The notes beneath the pieces are model-generated. The model worked only from the letters and a program-made list of their open reading frames with translations. It searched no databases and was not told the origin of the DNA. From Paenibacillus sp. V4I7 (lineage in GTDB: Bacteria > Bacillota > Bacilli > Paenibacillales > NBRC-103111), in contig NZ_JAUSZD010000001.1 in the NCBI RefSeq assembly GCF_030817275.1, positions 1 to 64,000 on the forward strand: a stretch of 64,000 bases of DNA. The letters are read 5' to 3'. Position numbers and translations under genes: made by a program. Shown in pieces: positions 44,007 to 52,033 of this stretch. Position 1 is the stretch's first letter; each line of letters begins with the position of its first letter.

Positions 44007-45232
44007 CCCCTATTCTGGAATATTTTACGAAAGAAGCCAGGCTGCTTTTGCTCAGAAGCGGCAGCGACAAAGTCCGTACTATTACTATCTGCAATCGTTG
44101 AGGCCAGTTGATTAATTGCTTGGTTAAAGGAATCGATCTGCGAATCAGCTTGTAAGTATAGAGGGATACCATCGTGAATGGATTTAACACCCAATCCACC
44201 ACCCACGTTCGGGATCTTCCCTGCTACATCCATGTCGAGATAGTTAATCATATCTTCGAGCTTATCATTTTCTTGTAGCCGGTTAATCACAAGCTTAAAG
44301 TCTTTTGAACTTAAACCACATAGTCGCCAGTAGCATTCCAACCATTCTTTCCAGCTGATCCGGTACGATGTATAAATCGGTTGAGAAACCAACCATCTCT
44401 CATCCGCATATCTAACACCACATATCGTGGCTGCATTATCTGCAAAGGAACTGACATCCATGATCGTAATATGAAAAGTCTGTCTAGCGACGCTCATTAG
44501 GTGATAAATCATCTCCGGTGTCACATCAGAGGCCGTTTCCCTACGGTGGCTGCCTGGCAAAACATAAAGATTAGAAAACTTTTTATGTACGACAGATGCA
44601 GCTTCTAAAGAGGATGGGTCCAGCGTACCCGACTGCAGCTTTGCTCGTATTTGAAAATTACTTTTAATCCGATCCGAAATGTTTAAGTGAGATCGCAATG
44701 AGGGGTTTTTCAGATTCCCGTCGATTAATCCCACACGTAATTTTGTTTTCGAAGCAATAGCAAGGGCCGTATTCATTGCGACCGTCGAGGCGCCGTCCGC
44801 CGCAGCTGCTGGCAATACTGAAATAAATTTGCCGCCTTCAACGTGTTGATCTTGACTTCGTTCAAACCCGAGTATGTTTTTGGCAAATTCATAAGCTGTC
44901 TTTTCAGATGAAATTTGTGCTGGAAGAATAGTGAAATCGTAATCCAACGCCAACTTCTCGATAATTGATATCATCGCTGAATCGTACGTAACCGTGTCTA
45001 ATGTGATGTAAACCAGCGCACCTGTTGACGCACGCTTAATTTCATCAACCCATACCCATGGATACAGATCGGTGAATAGACCGGCATCAGCACAAACGAC
45101 ATCATAATTATTTGCAAGGTGGAATAAAAATTCGTCTTTTTGATCAACAATCTGAAATTCCATACCTTCTTTTCGATATTCCAGAAGCCTTTCCATTGCC
45201 TCTTGTTGCTTGATACCTATTAGAACTCTCAT
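44003..45232 (-). CDS. CpaE-like protein with degenerate P-loop
   Basis: 409 residues. An N-terminal receiver-like region (about 1-120) is followed by a MinD/ParA-type domain (FISVLPAAAADGASTVAMNTALAIA, RVGLIDGNLKNPSLRSHL, TIMDVSSFADNAAT). The deviant Walker A normally reads KGGxGKT/S; here both lysines are absent, so ATP hydrolysis is doubtful. CpaE proteins help localise the pilus machine. It overlaps the CpaB gene by four bases (ATGA type) and the CpaF gene, so the three are translationally coupled. Confidence 0.85.
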   Translation of the reverse strand: MRVLIGIKQQEAMERLLEYRKEGMEFQIVDQKDEFLFHLANNYDVVCADAGLFTDLYPWVWVDEIKRASTGALVYITLDTVTYDSAMISIIEKLALDYDFTILPAQISSEKTAYEFAKNILGFERSQDQHVEGGKFISVLPAAAADGASTVAMNTALAIASKTKLRVGLIDGNLKNPSLRSHLNISDRIKSNFQIRAKLQSGTLDPSSLEAASVVHKKFSNLYVLPGSHRRETASDVTPEMIYHLMSVARQTFHITIMDVSSFADNAATICGVRYADERWLVSQPIYTSYRISWKEWLECYWRLCGLSSKDFKLVINRLQENDKLEDMINYLDMDVAGKIPNVGGGLGVKSIHDGIPLYLQADSQIDSFNQAINQLASTIADSNSTDFVAAASEQKQPGFFRKIFQNRG

Positions 45233-46131
45233 TTACGTACCTCCGTAGCTGTAGGTGTTACTGGCGGAGTTGATGACTGAGGCTGTTGGGCACTAGAATT
45301 GCTCCCTTTAACTTCCGTATCTTTAAGATTGCTCTTTACCGTAACTTCTCCCTTATTTTGTTTCGAAAAGGCATCCGCCCTCTGCAACTCTAGGAAGGAA
45401 TCCGTAACTTTAGCCGGTGGCATGTCACGTTTATTTAGGTTTGGTAACGCGAGTTTTATTTTCCCGCCAATTGAACCAAGTGCGTACGCACTGTAAGTGT
45501 CATCGTTCATGATGTATGTATTCGTTTCGGGCTTTCCTGTTGATTTTGCACGACTATTCGCGAGTTGGTCGGAGTCACTTTGAACCAGGTTTTCCAACGC
45601 ATTAACGTCCCAAACCTCAACTCCCTCTGCGGTCTTGATCGATGTAACTCGAAGCCCTTCAATGATCTTTACAGCACCTATCGTTTCCAACCCGTTTGGA
45701 GTCCGGATCAACTTTGGACTATCAAACTCAACCCAAACATCTACCGAATCTCCGAGGCGGACCATATTATTAACGTTCGTCGTGACATCCGTCTTAAAAC
45801 TGTAATAACGTTCGCCTTCCCTCGGAACATAACCCGGAGTACCGACTTTCCATGATGCAATTTCCTCGTTCTCCCCAACAGGCACGAGTACTTCCTTGCC
45901 TAGGAGATCCTTTGAATCAATGATTGCTTCTTTGACGTGAGCGGCCTCGGGTATGGATACTTGTCGCAGCATGGATGCTTCGATGATTTCCCCTGACTTG
46001 AGCAACCGAGTTGGCTTAACCGTAATTGTAGAGGTGAATTTGACCTCTGTTAATTTGGAAAAATATAGATTGCCAACGACAGAAATCGCCATAAGGGCTA
46101 CTCCCGAAGCCCCAATAATTACTTTCCGCAA
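45229..46131 (-). CDS. cpaB: CpaB/RcpC-like SAF-domain pilus assembly protein
   Basis: About 300 residues. One N-terminal membrane segment is followed by a SAF domain (VKPTRLLKSGEIIEASMLRQ, SKDLLGKEVLVPVGENEEI). The RcpC-type region contains VRLGDSVDVWVEF and a Ser/Thr/Pro-rich C-terminus. First gene of the Tad operon. The start is taken as TTG at 46131, eight bases behind GGGGAG; the frame is open up to 46170. There is no secretin gene, as expected for a monoderm. Confidence 0.85.
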   Translation of the reverse strand: MRKVIIGASGVALMAISVVGNLYFSKLTEVKFTSTITVKPTRLLKSGEIIEASMLRQVSIPEAAHVKEAIIDSKDLLGKEVLVPVGENEEIASWKVGTPGYVPREGERYYSFKTDVTTNVNNMVRLGDSVDVWVEFDSPKLIRTPNGLETIGAVKIIEGLRVTSIKTAEGVEVWDVNALENLVQSDSDQLANSRAKSTGKPETNTYIMNDDTYSAYALGSIGGKIKLALPNLNKRDMPPAKVTDSFLELQRADAFSKQNKGEVTVKSNLKDTEVKGSNSSAQQPQSSTPPVTPTATEVRK

Positions 46132-46189
46132 ACGAATCACTCCCCAGATAGCCCTATGTCCTACGGGCATTCTACTCTATGATGTACAA

Positions 46190-46397
46190 GATACAAGACC
46201 TATGTATCGACAAATTATATGTAAATGTTTTCCTTCTATTGTGTTGTACGTGTTTATTATACACACATAGGACTAAAATAGCGACAAATTTTTCTATTTA
46301 TATGGTCTAAAAGACACTGTAATCTAAGTTTGTCGAATCGTGTAAATAGATATAAAGAACTAATGTCGAAACCTGTCATATTACGTAGTTGTAAACA
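46190..46397 (-). promoter_or_regulatory. Long untranslated leader of the pilus operon with repeated CGACAAA boxes
   Basis: Between the leader terminator and the start of the pilus operon, CGACAAA occurs at about 46208 and 46282 and its inverse TTTGTCG at about 46329. There is also an imperfect inverted repeat TCTATTTATAT/GTAAATAGATAT. No gene is seen. These could be operators or RNA sites. Confidence 0.4.
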
Positions 46398-46497
46398 CAA
46401 AAAAGCTCTATGATGACACACTTTCCCTAAGGAAGGTGCGACTCATAGAGCCACGTTATCTTGAACAATTAGTTCAGCAACTCTCAATGCTGAACTA
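46398..46497 (-). promoter_or_regulatory. Leader RNA with terminator (attenuator family, member 3)
   Basis: On the minus strand: stem-loop TAGTTCAGCAttgagagtTGCTGAACTA, then TTCAAGATAACGTG, then the hairpin GGCTCTATGAgtcgcacc...gtgtCATCATAGAGC with a T run. It lies 270 bases before the pilus operon start and shares the CTATG..CATAG closing stem and CAAG spacer with the other leaders. Confidence 0.7.
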
Positions 46498-46512
46498 GTA
46501 ACACACACGTTT

Positions 46513-46541
46513 AGTATAAACTTGCACACGTTCAAATGCAA
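46513..46541 (-). promoter_or_regulatory. Sigma-A-type promoter of the pilus operon leader
   Basis: On the minus strand, TTGCAT (46541-46536), a 17-base spacer and TATACT (46518-46513). It lies just downstream of the recombinase-like gene and upstream of the leader hairpins. Confidence 0.7.
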
Positions 46542-46551
46542 TATGTTAGCA

Positions 46552-47160
46552 CTAAGGCATTTCATTAATTTTCTCAATGACTTTTTGTTTATTTACTCGG
46601 CGATAAAAAGTCAATAGCTGTAATAATTCATCCGTCTCTTCATCAGGCGGAGAAATCAAGTGTTCATTCACTGGACGATAGTCGCTAACACATATCACTG
46701 TAGTCCCATGTAACCCACACAAGAAGGTAAATGCTTCATATCCGTATCTCATTAATCTATCTTGTATTGGAACAATTAATAGACTCACATCACCGGCTAC
46801 GACCATTTGATAAAGTTTGGTATATTCTTTCCGTTCGTTTAGAAGTCCACCGGTATCATACAACCAATGATCAACTGAAATATTATTTTCAATAGCATAC
46901 TCGAGAATCACTCTATGTTGGTAGTCGTACAGATGCCTTCTCTCGCTGTTGAAAACACGGCAATATCCGACAACAGCCCCCTTTCCTGCCGAACGATGAT
47001 CTCTAAATTTCACTTGCAAATACTGATCATGGGTATAAAAGCGACGATTTCCTTCAGTGCGGTGAGCAACTAAAGTTCCATCACGGTCCCATCTCTGTAG
47101 TGTTTTTACAGTTCTGCCAATCAATTTTGCGAATTCTCCTACTTTGTACTCATTCTTCAT
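46552..47160 (-). CDS. IS607-type serine recombinase homologue lacking the catalytic serine
   Basis: 202 residues with the IS607 TnpA layout. A MerR-like HTH (VGEFAKLIGRTVKTLQRWDRDG, RRFYTHDQYL) precedes a small serine-recombinase domain (GYCRVFNSERRHLYDYQ, QDRLMRYGYEAFTFLCG). In active enzymes the first block reads Y-A-R-V-S; here Ser is replaced by Phe and the following Gln by Arg. No TnpB gene or IS607 ends are adjacent. It is therefore more likely a DNA-binding regulator derived from a recombinase. It sits directly upstream of the pilus operon promoter. Confidence 0.8.
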   Translation of the reverse strand: MKNEYKVGEFAKLIGRTVKTLQRWDRDGTLVAHRTEGNRRFYTHDQYLQVKFRDHRSAGKGAVVGYCRVFNSERRHLYDYQHRVILEYAIENNISVDHWLYDTGGLLNERKEYTKLYQMVVAGDVSLLIVPIQDRLMRYGYEAFTFLCGLHGTTVICVSDYRPVNEHLISPPDEETDELLQLLTFYRRVNKQKVIEKINEMP

Positions 47161-47237
47161 AGTATAATATTACCACAAACCAACTCTTTATAAAATAAAG
47201 TTAGAATAAAATACCAATTAAAGGCAATTCATTCAAA

Positions 47238-48170
47238 TTAATTATTCTCCAAATGCTGTCTAATAATTTTCGATATCAATTCTTGTACATGACCATCAGT
47301 TGCTTTGTGTAATTTTTGAAATTCTGAATAATGTAAGGAGATCGTTAGTCTATGTACAAAATCGCCTAAGATAATCCCTTCATCAGTTGAGAAGACCTCA
47401 CCATCAACAATATAATTCTTCAATAACGTTTCATTCTCACGGTTACGTAAGACCATGCCATTCCTCACGACAACCAGGTATGAATTTTGCTCCCAAAAAA
47501 TCCGAATATTCTTCGTGCCAAATTGATGGACCATGGTCCCCAACATGTGTAGAGTCGTATCATCCAATGATGCGTGCGGTATACTGAATCGTACTGCCCC
47601 TTTGCTTGCAGCATAAGGCAAATTAAGACAAGGCTCACTAGTCCCCTCTGGAACGGATTTATCCAATACTACCATTTTGCCATTACAAAGGATTGTGACC
47701 GGATCCGTATCAACAATCCAGCAATGTTCCCCATCCCTATCTACGCTATCGAACAGGCGGTATCCATTAAAAAAGGGATTCAACTCACGCCCCTTTATCT
47801 CTTTTGGCGTATTTCTTTTCCTGTTTTTGTGACCATTAAATTCTCCACATATCTCAACACGGTGAGAATCAATCCACTTCTTAGGGATGGCATAAGTTGC
47901 ATTACGCAGGTATGGATGTGAAGGGAATGCAGGGTCTACGTTTTTCTCAATCCAGCTTTTGATGAATTGCAACGGGACTTCTAATATGAGAGCTGCCTCT
48001 CTCATGGTTACATGTTCATTAAAAAATTCTCTAACTTTTTTAATCTCATCAGGGGAAAATCGTAATCCATCCCGCGATCCAATGGGGTGCAATATCCCTT
48101 TCTTGATCCATTCAAAAATAGTCCGTCTAGACAAGTTAAGCTCGGTCATCGCGTCATCAGTTGTTAGCAA
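47238..48170 (-). CDS. Helix-turn-helix DNA-binding protein, probable regulator
   Basis: 310 residues with two N-terminal HTH segments of the excisionase/MerR type: TTDDAMTELNLSRRTIFEWIKKG (1-25) and TMREAALILEVPLQFIKSWIEK (about 55-77). The larger C-terminal part has no recognised motif. The paired HTH units and the location beside the recombinase-like gene suggest a regulator of the island. The start appears to be TTG. Confidence 0.7.
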   Translation of the reverse strand: MLTTDDAMTELNLSRRTIFEWIKKGILHPIGSRDGLRFSPDEIKKVREFFNEHVTMREAALILEVPLQFIKSWIEKNVDPAFPSHPYLRNATYAIPKKWIDSHRVEICGEFNGHKNRKRNTPKEIKGRELNPFFNGYRLFDSVDRDGEHCWIVDTDPVTILCNGKMVVLDKSVPEGTSEPCLNLPYAASKGAVRFSIPHASLDDTTLHMLGTMVHQFGTKNIRIFWEQNSYLVVVRNGMVLRNRENETLLKNYIVDGEVFSTDEGIILGDFVHRLTISLHYSEFQKLHKATDGHVQELISKIIRQHLENN

Positions 48171-48287
48171 AGCCCGTTACCCCCAAATAAATTACTATCG
48201 ACTAATTTTGATTGAATTTTCCCTTCTGGGAAGATGTATTTTCCATCTCGCATCTGAGGTGGATCAATTAAAGCAGCAATCAATCAT

Positions 48288-48662
48288 CTAGCCTTCCCTA
48301 GTCACATGCAAATTCACTATCCCTTGCAATTGTTTAATAAACTCAATAGCATTGGCTGCCTTCTTTGACACAAAACCATCCGCCGCAAAACATTTAAAGC
48401 TTTCCTCTTCATACATTGAAGTAATGTAGAACTTTGCATTCGGAAAGTTTTGATCAATAGTCTTACGCGATTCTAGATGACTATCTATAAGCAAAGAACC
48501 ACTAACAATTATTACGTTAATTGCTTCCTTATGTTCCAGTTCGACAGCTTCATCAATTGAACCCACATATACGACAGAAATGGCATTGGGATCAATAATC
48601 GCTTTCCATATACCACCTTCAAGAAGATGGTTCTTTTTTTCAACAATCAATAATTTAATCAC
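48288..48662 (-). CDS. Degenerate response-regulator receiver protein
   Basis: 124 residues with a receiver-like alpha/beta pattern. The pattern shows MIKLLIVEKKNHLL, INVIIVSGSLLID, AKFYITSMYEEE and ADGFVSKKAANAIEFIKQL. The phospho-acceptor Asp after the third strand is replaced (VSG), while the conserved Lys is kept (SKK). It is probably a pseudo-receiver that does not respond by phosphorylation. GTG start behind AAGGTGG. It probably heads the unit with the two HTH genes. Confidence 0.65.
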   Translation of the reverse strand: MIKLLIVEKKNHLLEGGIWKAIIDPNAISVVYVGSIDEAVELEHKEAINVIIVSGSLLIDSHLESRKTIDQNFPNAKFYITSMYEEESFKCFAADGFVSKKAANAIEFIKQLQGIVNLHVTREG

Positions 48663-49141
48663 TTAAGTACAACCACCTTTCATAAAATGATTGATTCAGG
48701 AAAATAAAGTTCGTTAGCCAATATCCAGTAATTAAGCAGTTTTTATGAGAATTATAATTAAAAATTAGTTTGTTACTTAGGAGACTTTTTCAAAATGTAA
48801 TGAGGTGAAAGTGGAAAATAAAGTTCGTTAGTGATGTTTACTCTTGTAAAATCATCATATCCCCCAACTAATTTGATTCCTGACAGTATTAAAAGATAAG
48901 GCTTATTTTATTAATAAGTATGGCAACTAATAATCCGTTTATCTACTGACTGGCCGCTGGAGATCTAAATTTAAGTAACGTTCACCGAGGGAGTTGAATA
49001 GCTATTTTTCTAGTATTACGTAATATACTGTATTAAGTCATCTGACACTTCAGACTTATCAGCCCATATATAAGAATTAGTTCTGAACCATTGATATCTG
49101 TCAGATACTAGCACTAGAAACAAAGGAGTGAGAGTCTTCAA
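48663..49141. other. Gene-free stretch with two GGAAAATAAAG repeats
   Basis: About 480 AT-rich bases. It holds two copies of GGAAAATAAAGTTCGTTAG (48699-48717 and 48813-48831). No open reading frame with a ribosome binding site is seen. It is the left border of the defence-gene unit. Confidence 0.6.
48699..48717 (+). repeat. Left-end repeat GGAAAATAAAGTTCGTTAG
   Basis: Preceded by ttgattca, exactly as at 51984. An inverted partner lies at 51900-51938. A second copy without the ttgattca flank is at 48813-48831. Confidence 0.75.
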
Positions 49142-50923
49142 TTACAGATCCTTTAACAACTTAAATATGGGAAGGTCTTCATAAAATTCCTTTTTCTCTT
49201 TTTCAAACTGCCGATAGGCTGAATTCGCCTCCATTTTGTTCGCGAGTAACACGTTAGTACAAAATACAAGCTCCAGATTATCCTGTTTAGTTCCATCCAA
49301 TTTTAACTGGATGAGAATTTCATTGTCTTCCTCCCTTAGGCTCCCATGTATTCGTTTTTTTATTTGAAGCCTGTTAATGATTTTTACCGGGTCGGGCGGA
49401 TTTGAAGATCGTGCTCTCTGATACAAATGATCAGCAACCTCGAGCAGATCAGTATTTCCGCTTAAGTCAAAAGCGTTTATACATCTGAGACAAAACTGAT
49501 TAGTCCAGTTAGACGCAGCCTCAGTTTCATATGGATCAAAATGATCGAACGACCTCTTTAATGTTTCGGGGTTAAGATTTACCGCTTTCGCCAATGTATC
49601 CACACTAAGCATGGTATAGACACTGTGCGGAAAAGTATCCCCAGATTCGAACTGGATATCAATGCGTAACTCAAGCATATCCATTCCGTAGCCGTTAGAT
49701 ATTAGCAAATCCCCTTTTGGATTATAATATACGAGAACAGACTTATCCCCGAGCTCTACGTTAATAAGCTTGGTACTTTCTGGATCCTTAATCTTGATAC
49801 CTACTAATTTTTTCTGATTAATTGATTTTGTCAATAAGTATAAAATCAAACCGAGATCATCAGCATCCTTTGCTTCATTAAAAACTGTATTATTTTGAAT
49901 TCCTAAATGCTTAAAAAGAATAGAAGCATCTTCAATTTCTCTATGAAGTTGTTTTACACTTTGGAGCTCATCTTGTAATTCTTTGCCTTGTGTAATTTCA
50001 AAAAATGAACCTGCAAACTGCACGGGATGGCCAGCAAACATATCATTGAGGAAAGGGATGACTTGTAATTGCGCGGCTAGAGAATGGAACCCTAAAAAAC
50101 GAAAATGTAACTTCATATTGCTCTGTTCGATAGTAATGGAGAACACTTCTTCAAGAATGAGGATTGTTTTATCTTCTTCTACGGATATTTTCGTACGAAA
50201 GTCATATGAATGCCCGTTAACTTCGAATCTTGTTAATCCTGCTGTTCCTAAGGATTGGATTCTACCAATATCTAGAGGTATTCGAATGTTATTCGCCATC
50301 CCGTAAATAGTAAAGTCGTGCTCAAATATCGAGCTAGTCGTAGTATGCGTAGGATTATACGTTAAGCTAGTGAGCGTATATGCTTGGAAAGAGTCCTTAG
50401 GGAACAAATTGTTCTTTACAAGGACTTTGGGTTGATGTTCCTTCTCTGATAAAAACTTTCGACAAACCGAATAGAGATTCGTTTCCTCAAGTGGACGTAA
50501 TTCTACGGATTTGGTCTTCTGGTGACCGTACTTCTCAATAATTCGAGTGAGTTCCATCCCTAAGAGTGATTTATAAAATATTTTAGTCGCACCACTCATC
50601 TTGACATCAACGACGAGCAGCAAGGCGCCATCGCTGTTTAAATAATTTCTATAATGGGCCATTTCTAAGGAAAAAGACCGATTTTCTTCATGGAAATGAT
50701 CCACCGTATTACCTTTTACTTGTACTGGGACGATTCCTACCAAGGATTCCTTTTTCTCGGATCCATCTCTAAATACAGATATGGACCCGTCAAAAGATAT
50801 TCCCTTATCACCGACAGGTATATCTGCATTCAAGTATGAGCCTGGTTGATGTGCCGCAGTTGTAACTGCACCTACAGCTAGGCGCTCTATTTGTGTATTG
50901 GACAGCATCATCTGTGCCATCAT
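49142..50923 (-). CDS. Putative DUF4365-like PD-(D/E)xK nuclease, possible defence protein
   Basis: About 590 residues. The N-terminal domain has the pattern IERLAVGAVTTAAH...GISFDGSISVFRDG...VGIVPVQVKGNT, a restriction-endonuclease-like core with Asp and Q-x-K as in DUF4365 proteins. A long C-terminal region of unknown fold follows. DUF4365-type proteins are often found in anti-phage contexts. The unit stands alone between inverted end repeats with one small membrane-protein gene. The start is uncertain: the frame is open to 51022, but the only purine-rich site (AAAAGG) is near 50930. Confidence 0.6.
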   Translation of the reverse strand: MMAQMMLSNTQIERLAVGAVTTAAHQPGSYLNADIPVGDKGISFDGSISVFRDGSEKKESLVGIVPVQVKGNTVDHFHEENRSFSLEMAHYRNYLNSDGALLLVVDVKMSGATKIFYKSLLGMELTRIIEKYGHQKTKSVELRPLEETNLYSVCRKFLSEKEHQPKVLVKNNLFPKDSFQAYTLTSLTYNPTHTTTSSIFEHDFTIYGMANNIRIPLDIGRIQSLGTAGLTRFEVNGHSYDFRTKISVEEDKTILILEEVFSITIEQSNMKLHFRFLGFHSLAAQLQVIPFLNDMFAGHPVQFAGSFFEITQGKELQDELQSVKQLHREIEDASILFKHLGIQNNTVFNEAKDADDLGLILYLLTKSINQKKLVGIKIKDPESTKLINVELGDKSVLVYYNPKGDLLISNGYGMDMLELRIDIQFESGDTFPHSVYTMLSVDTLAKAVNLNPETLKRSFDHFDPYETEAASNWTNQFCLRCINAFDLSGNTDLLEVADHLYQRARSSNPPDPVKIINRLQIKKRIHGSLREEDNEILIQLKLDGTKQDNLELVFCTNVLLANKMEANSAYRQFEKEKKEFYEDLPIFKLLKDL

Positions 50924-51184
50924 CCTTTTCGAATAAGATAATTTTTCCAACAATAGCATTGTACAAATTCTACAACTCGTATTCAAATTATTGGGCAGCA
51001 TTATTGTAGTCGCTCGTGCCATGCTAATCGCTTATATCTACTAACATTGATAAGCACAGTTTCGGCTGTATCTATATTTTCCGATGATTTCATTAAATGT
51101 TTCTCAGCAGCAGCAGCGGCAGTAGCATGGTCATCAGTTAGCCAAAAAAAAAACCACTATCGAATTATCAAGGGAGGGGAATAT

Positions 51185-51673
51185 TCACCCTACACAAATA
51201 TTTTCTCGTGGACTGATATGCATTCTGTATTTTGATAGAAAGTCTGATTTGAACATTTCAAATTCGTTTTTCCTTTCAAAACCAAAACTGATACGCTCTT
51301 TGACATATCTTCCTTTATCGTCAACATAGCTAATCGTATAACATCTACTATAAAGATATGTTTCATTGGCATATTGTATTGAATCAAAGTTTATTGTTTT
51401 TCCACGGTACTCAAGCTGATTTATTTTCACTTCAACAGGTGAACCATCATAATCTGTAAACTTTCCGTGTCGTTTCGGAGTTATGAGATTAATGATAAAA
51501 ATAAAAACAATGAATCCAATTACTGGTATGAAAATACCCATTATTGGAGCGAATAGACCTGCTTCGGGGAACATTATAAACCCTAATATGGTACCAGGAA
51601 TTATTAAAATAAAGATTAGCTTGAGTACGTTAATAGAAGCAATTGAGACATTATTATTACTGTAAAAGCGCAT
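51185..51673 (-). CDS. Membrane protein with two N-terminal membrane segments
   Basis: About 162 residues: two adjacent membrane helices (about residues 15-60) and a soluble C-terminal domain (about 70-160). No catalytic motif. The start at 51673 lies nine bases behind TAGGAGG. It lies upstream of the putative nuclease gene inside the same pair of end repeats, so it could be its partner, although the 160-base gap suggests separate expression. Confidence 0.65.
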   Translation of the reverse strand: MRFYSNNNVSIASINVLKLIFILIIPGTILGFIMFPEAGLFAPIMGIFIPVIGFIVFIFIINLITPKRHGKFTDYDGSPVEVKINQLEYRGKTINFDSIQYANETYLYSRCYTISYVDDKGRYVKERISFGFERKNEFEMFKSDFLSKYRMHISPRENICVG

Positions 51674-51899
51674 GTGTTGCATCCTCCTATCACGTCAGTT
51701 TAATCTTCATCTTGCATGATCAGTATTAAAAACTTCTCATTAGGATCGATCTCTATCGCATGAAAAGCCCTTAGTATCCGAGCTTAAAAGCTTTAGGTTT
51801 AGCTATTATTTTTATTCTAATACCGGTAACCTCCCCGACGACCGTGTATTTAGTCTGATCCTGGCGCTAATTTCGTAATGTTTACAGTTGTAAAACCGA

Positions 51900-51938
51900 T
51901 TAACGAACTTTATTTTCTAGTAAAACACTTTATTTTCC
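51900..51938 (-). repeat. Right-end repeats (inverted orientation)
   Basis: TTAACGAACTTTATTTTCT and ACACTTTATTTTCC are about 20 bases apart, with a third weaker unit to 51957. They are inverted relative to the copy at 48699 and could form its right end. The gap 51683-52033 holds no gene. Confidence 0.7.
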
Positions 51939-51983
51939 ACTAACGATCTCTAATTTCCCCGATCAGCAGCAGGAGTTGATTCA

Positions 51984-52002
51984 GGAAAATAAAGTTCGTT
52001 AG
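51984..52002 (+). repeat. Left-end repeat GGAAAATAAAGTTCGTTAG
   Basis: Preceded by ttgattca, like the copy at 48699. With the inverted copies at 53666-53704 it encloses a single SLH-protein gene. Confidence 0.75.
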
Positions 52003-52033
52003 TCAATGACCAGTTTATTGTTTTTGTGCCTTC

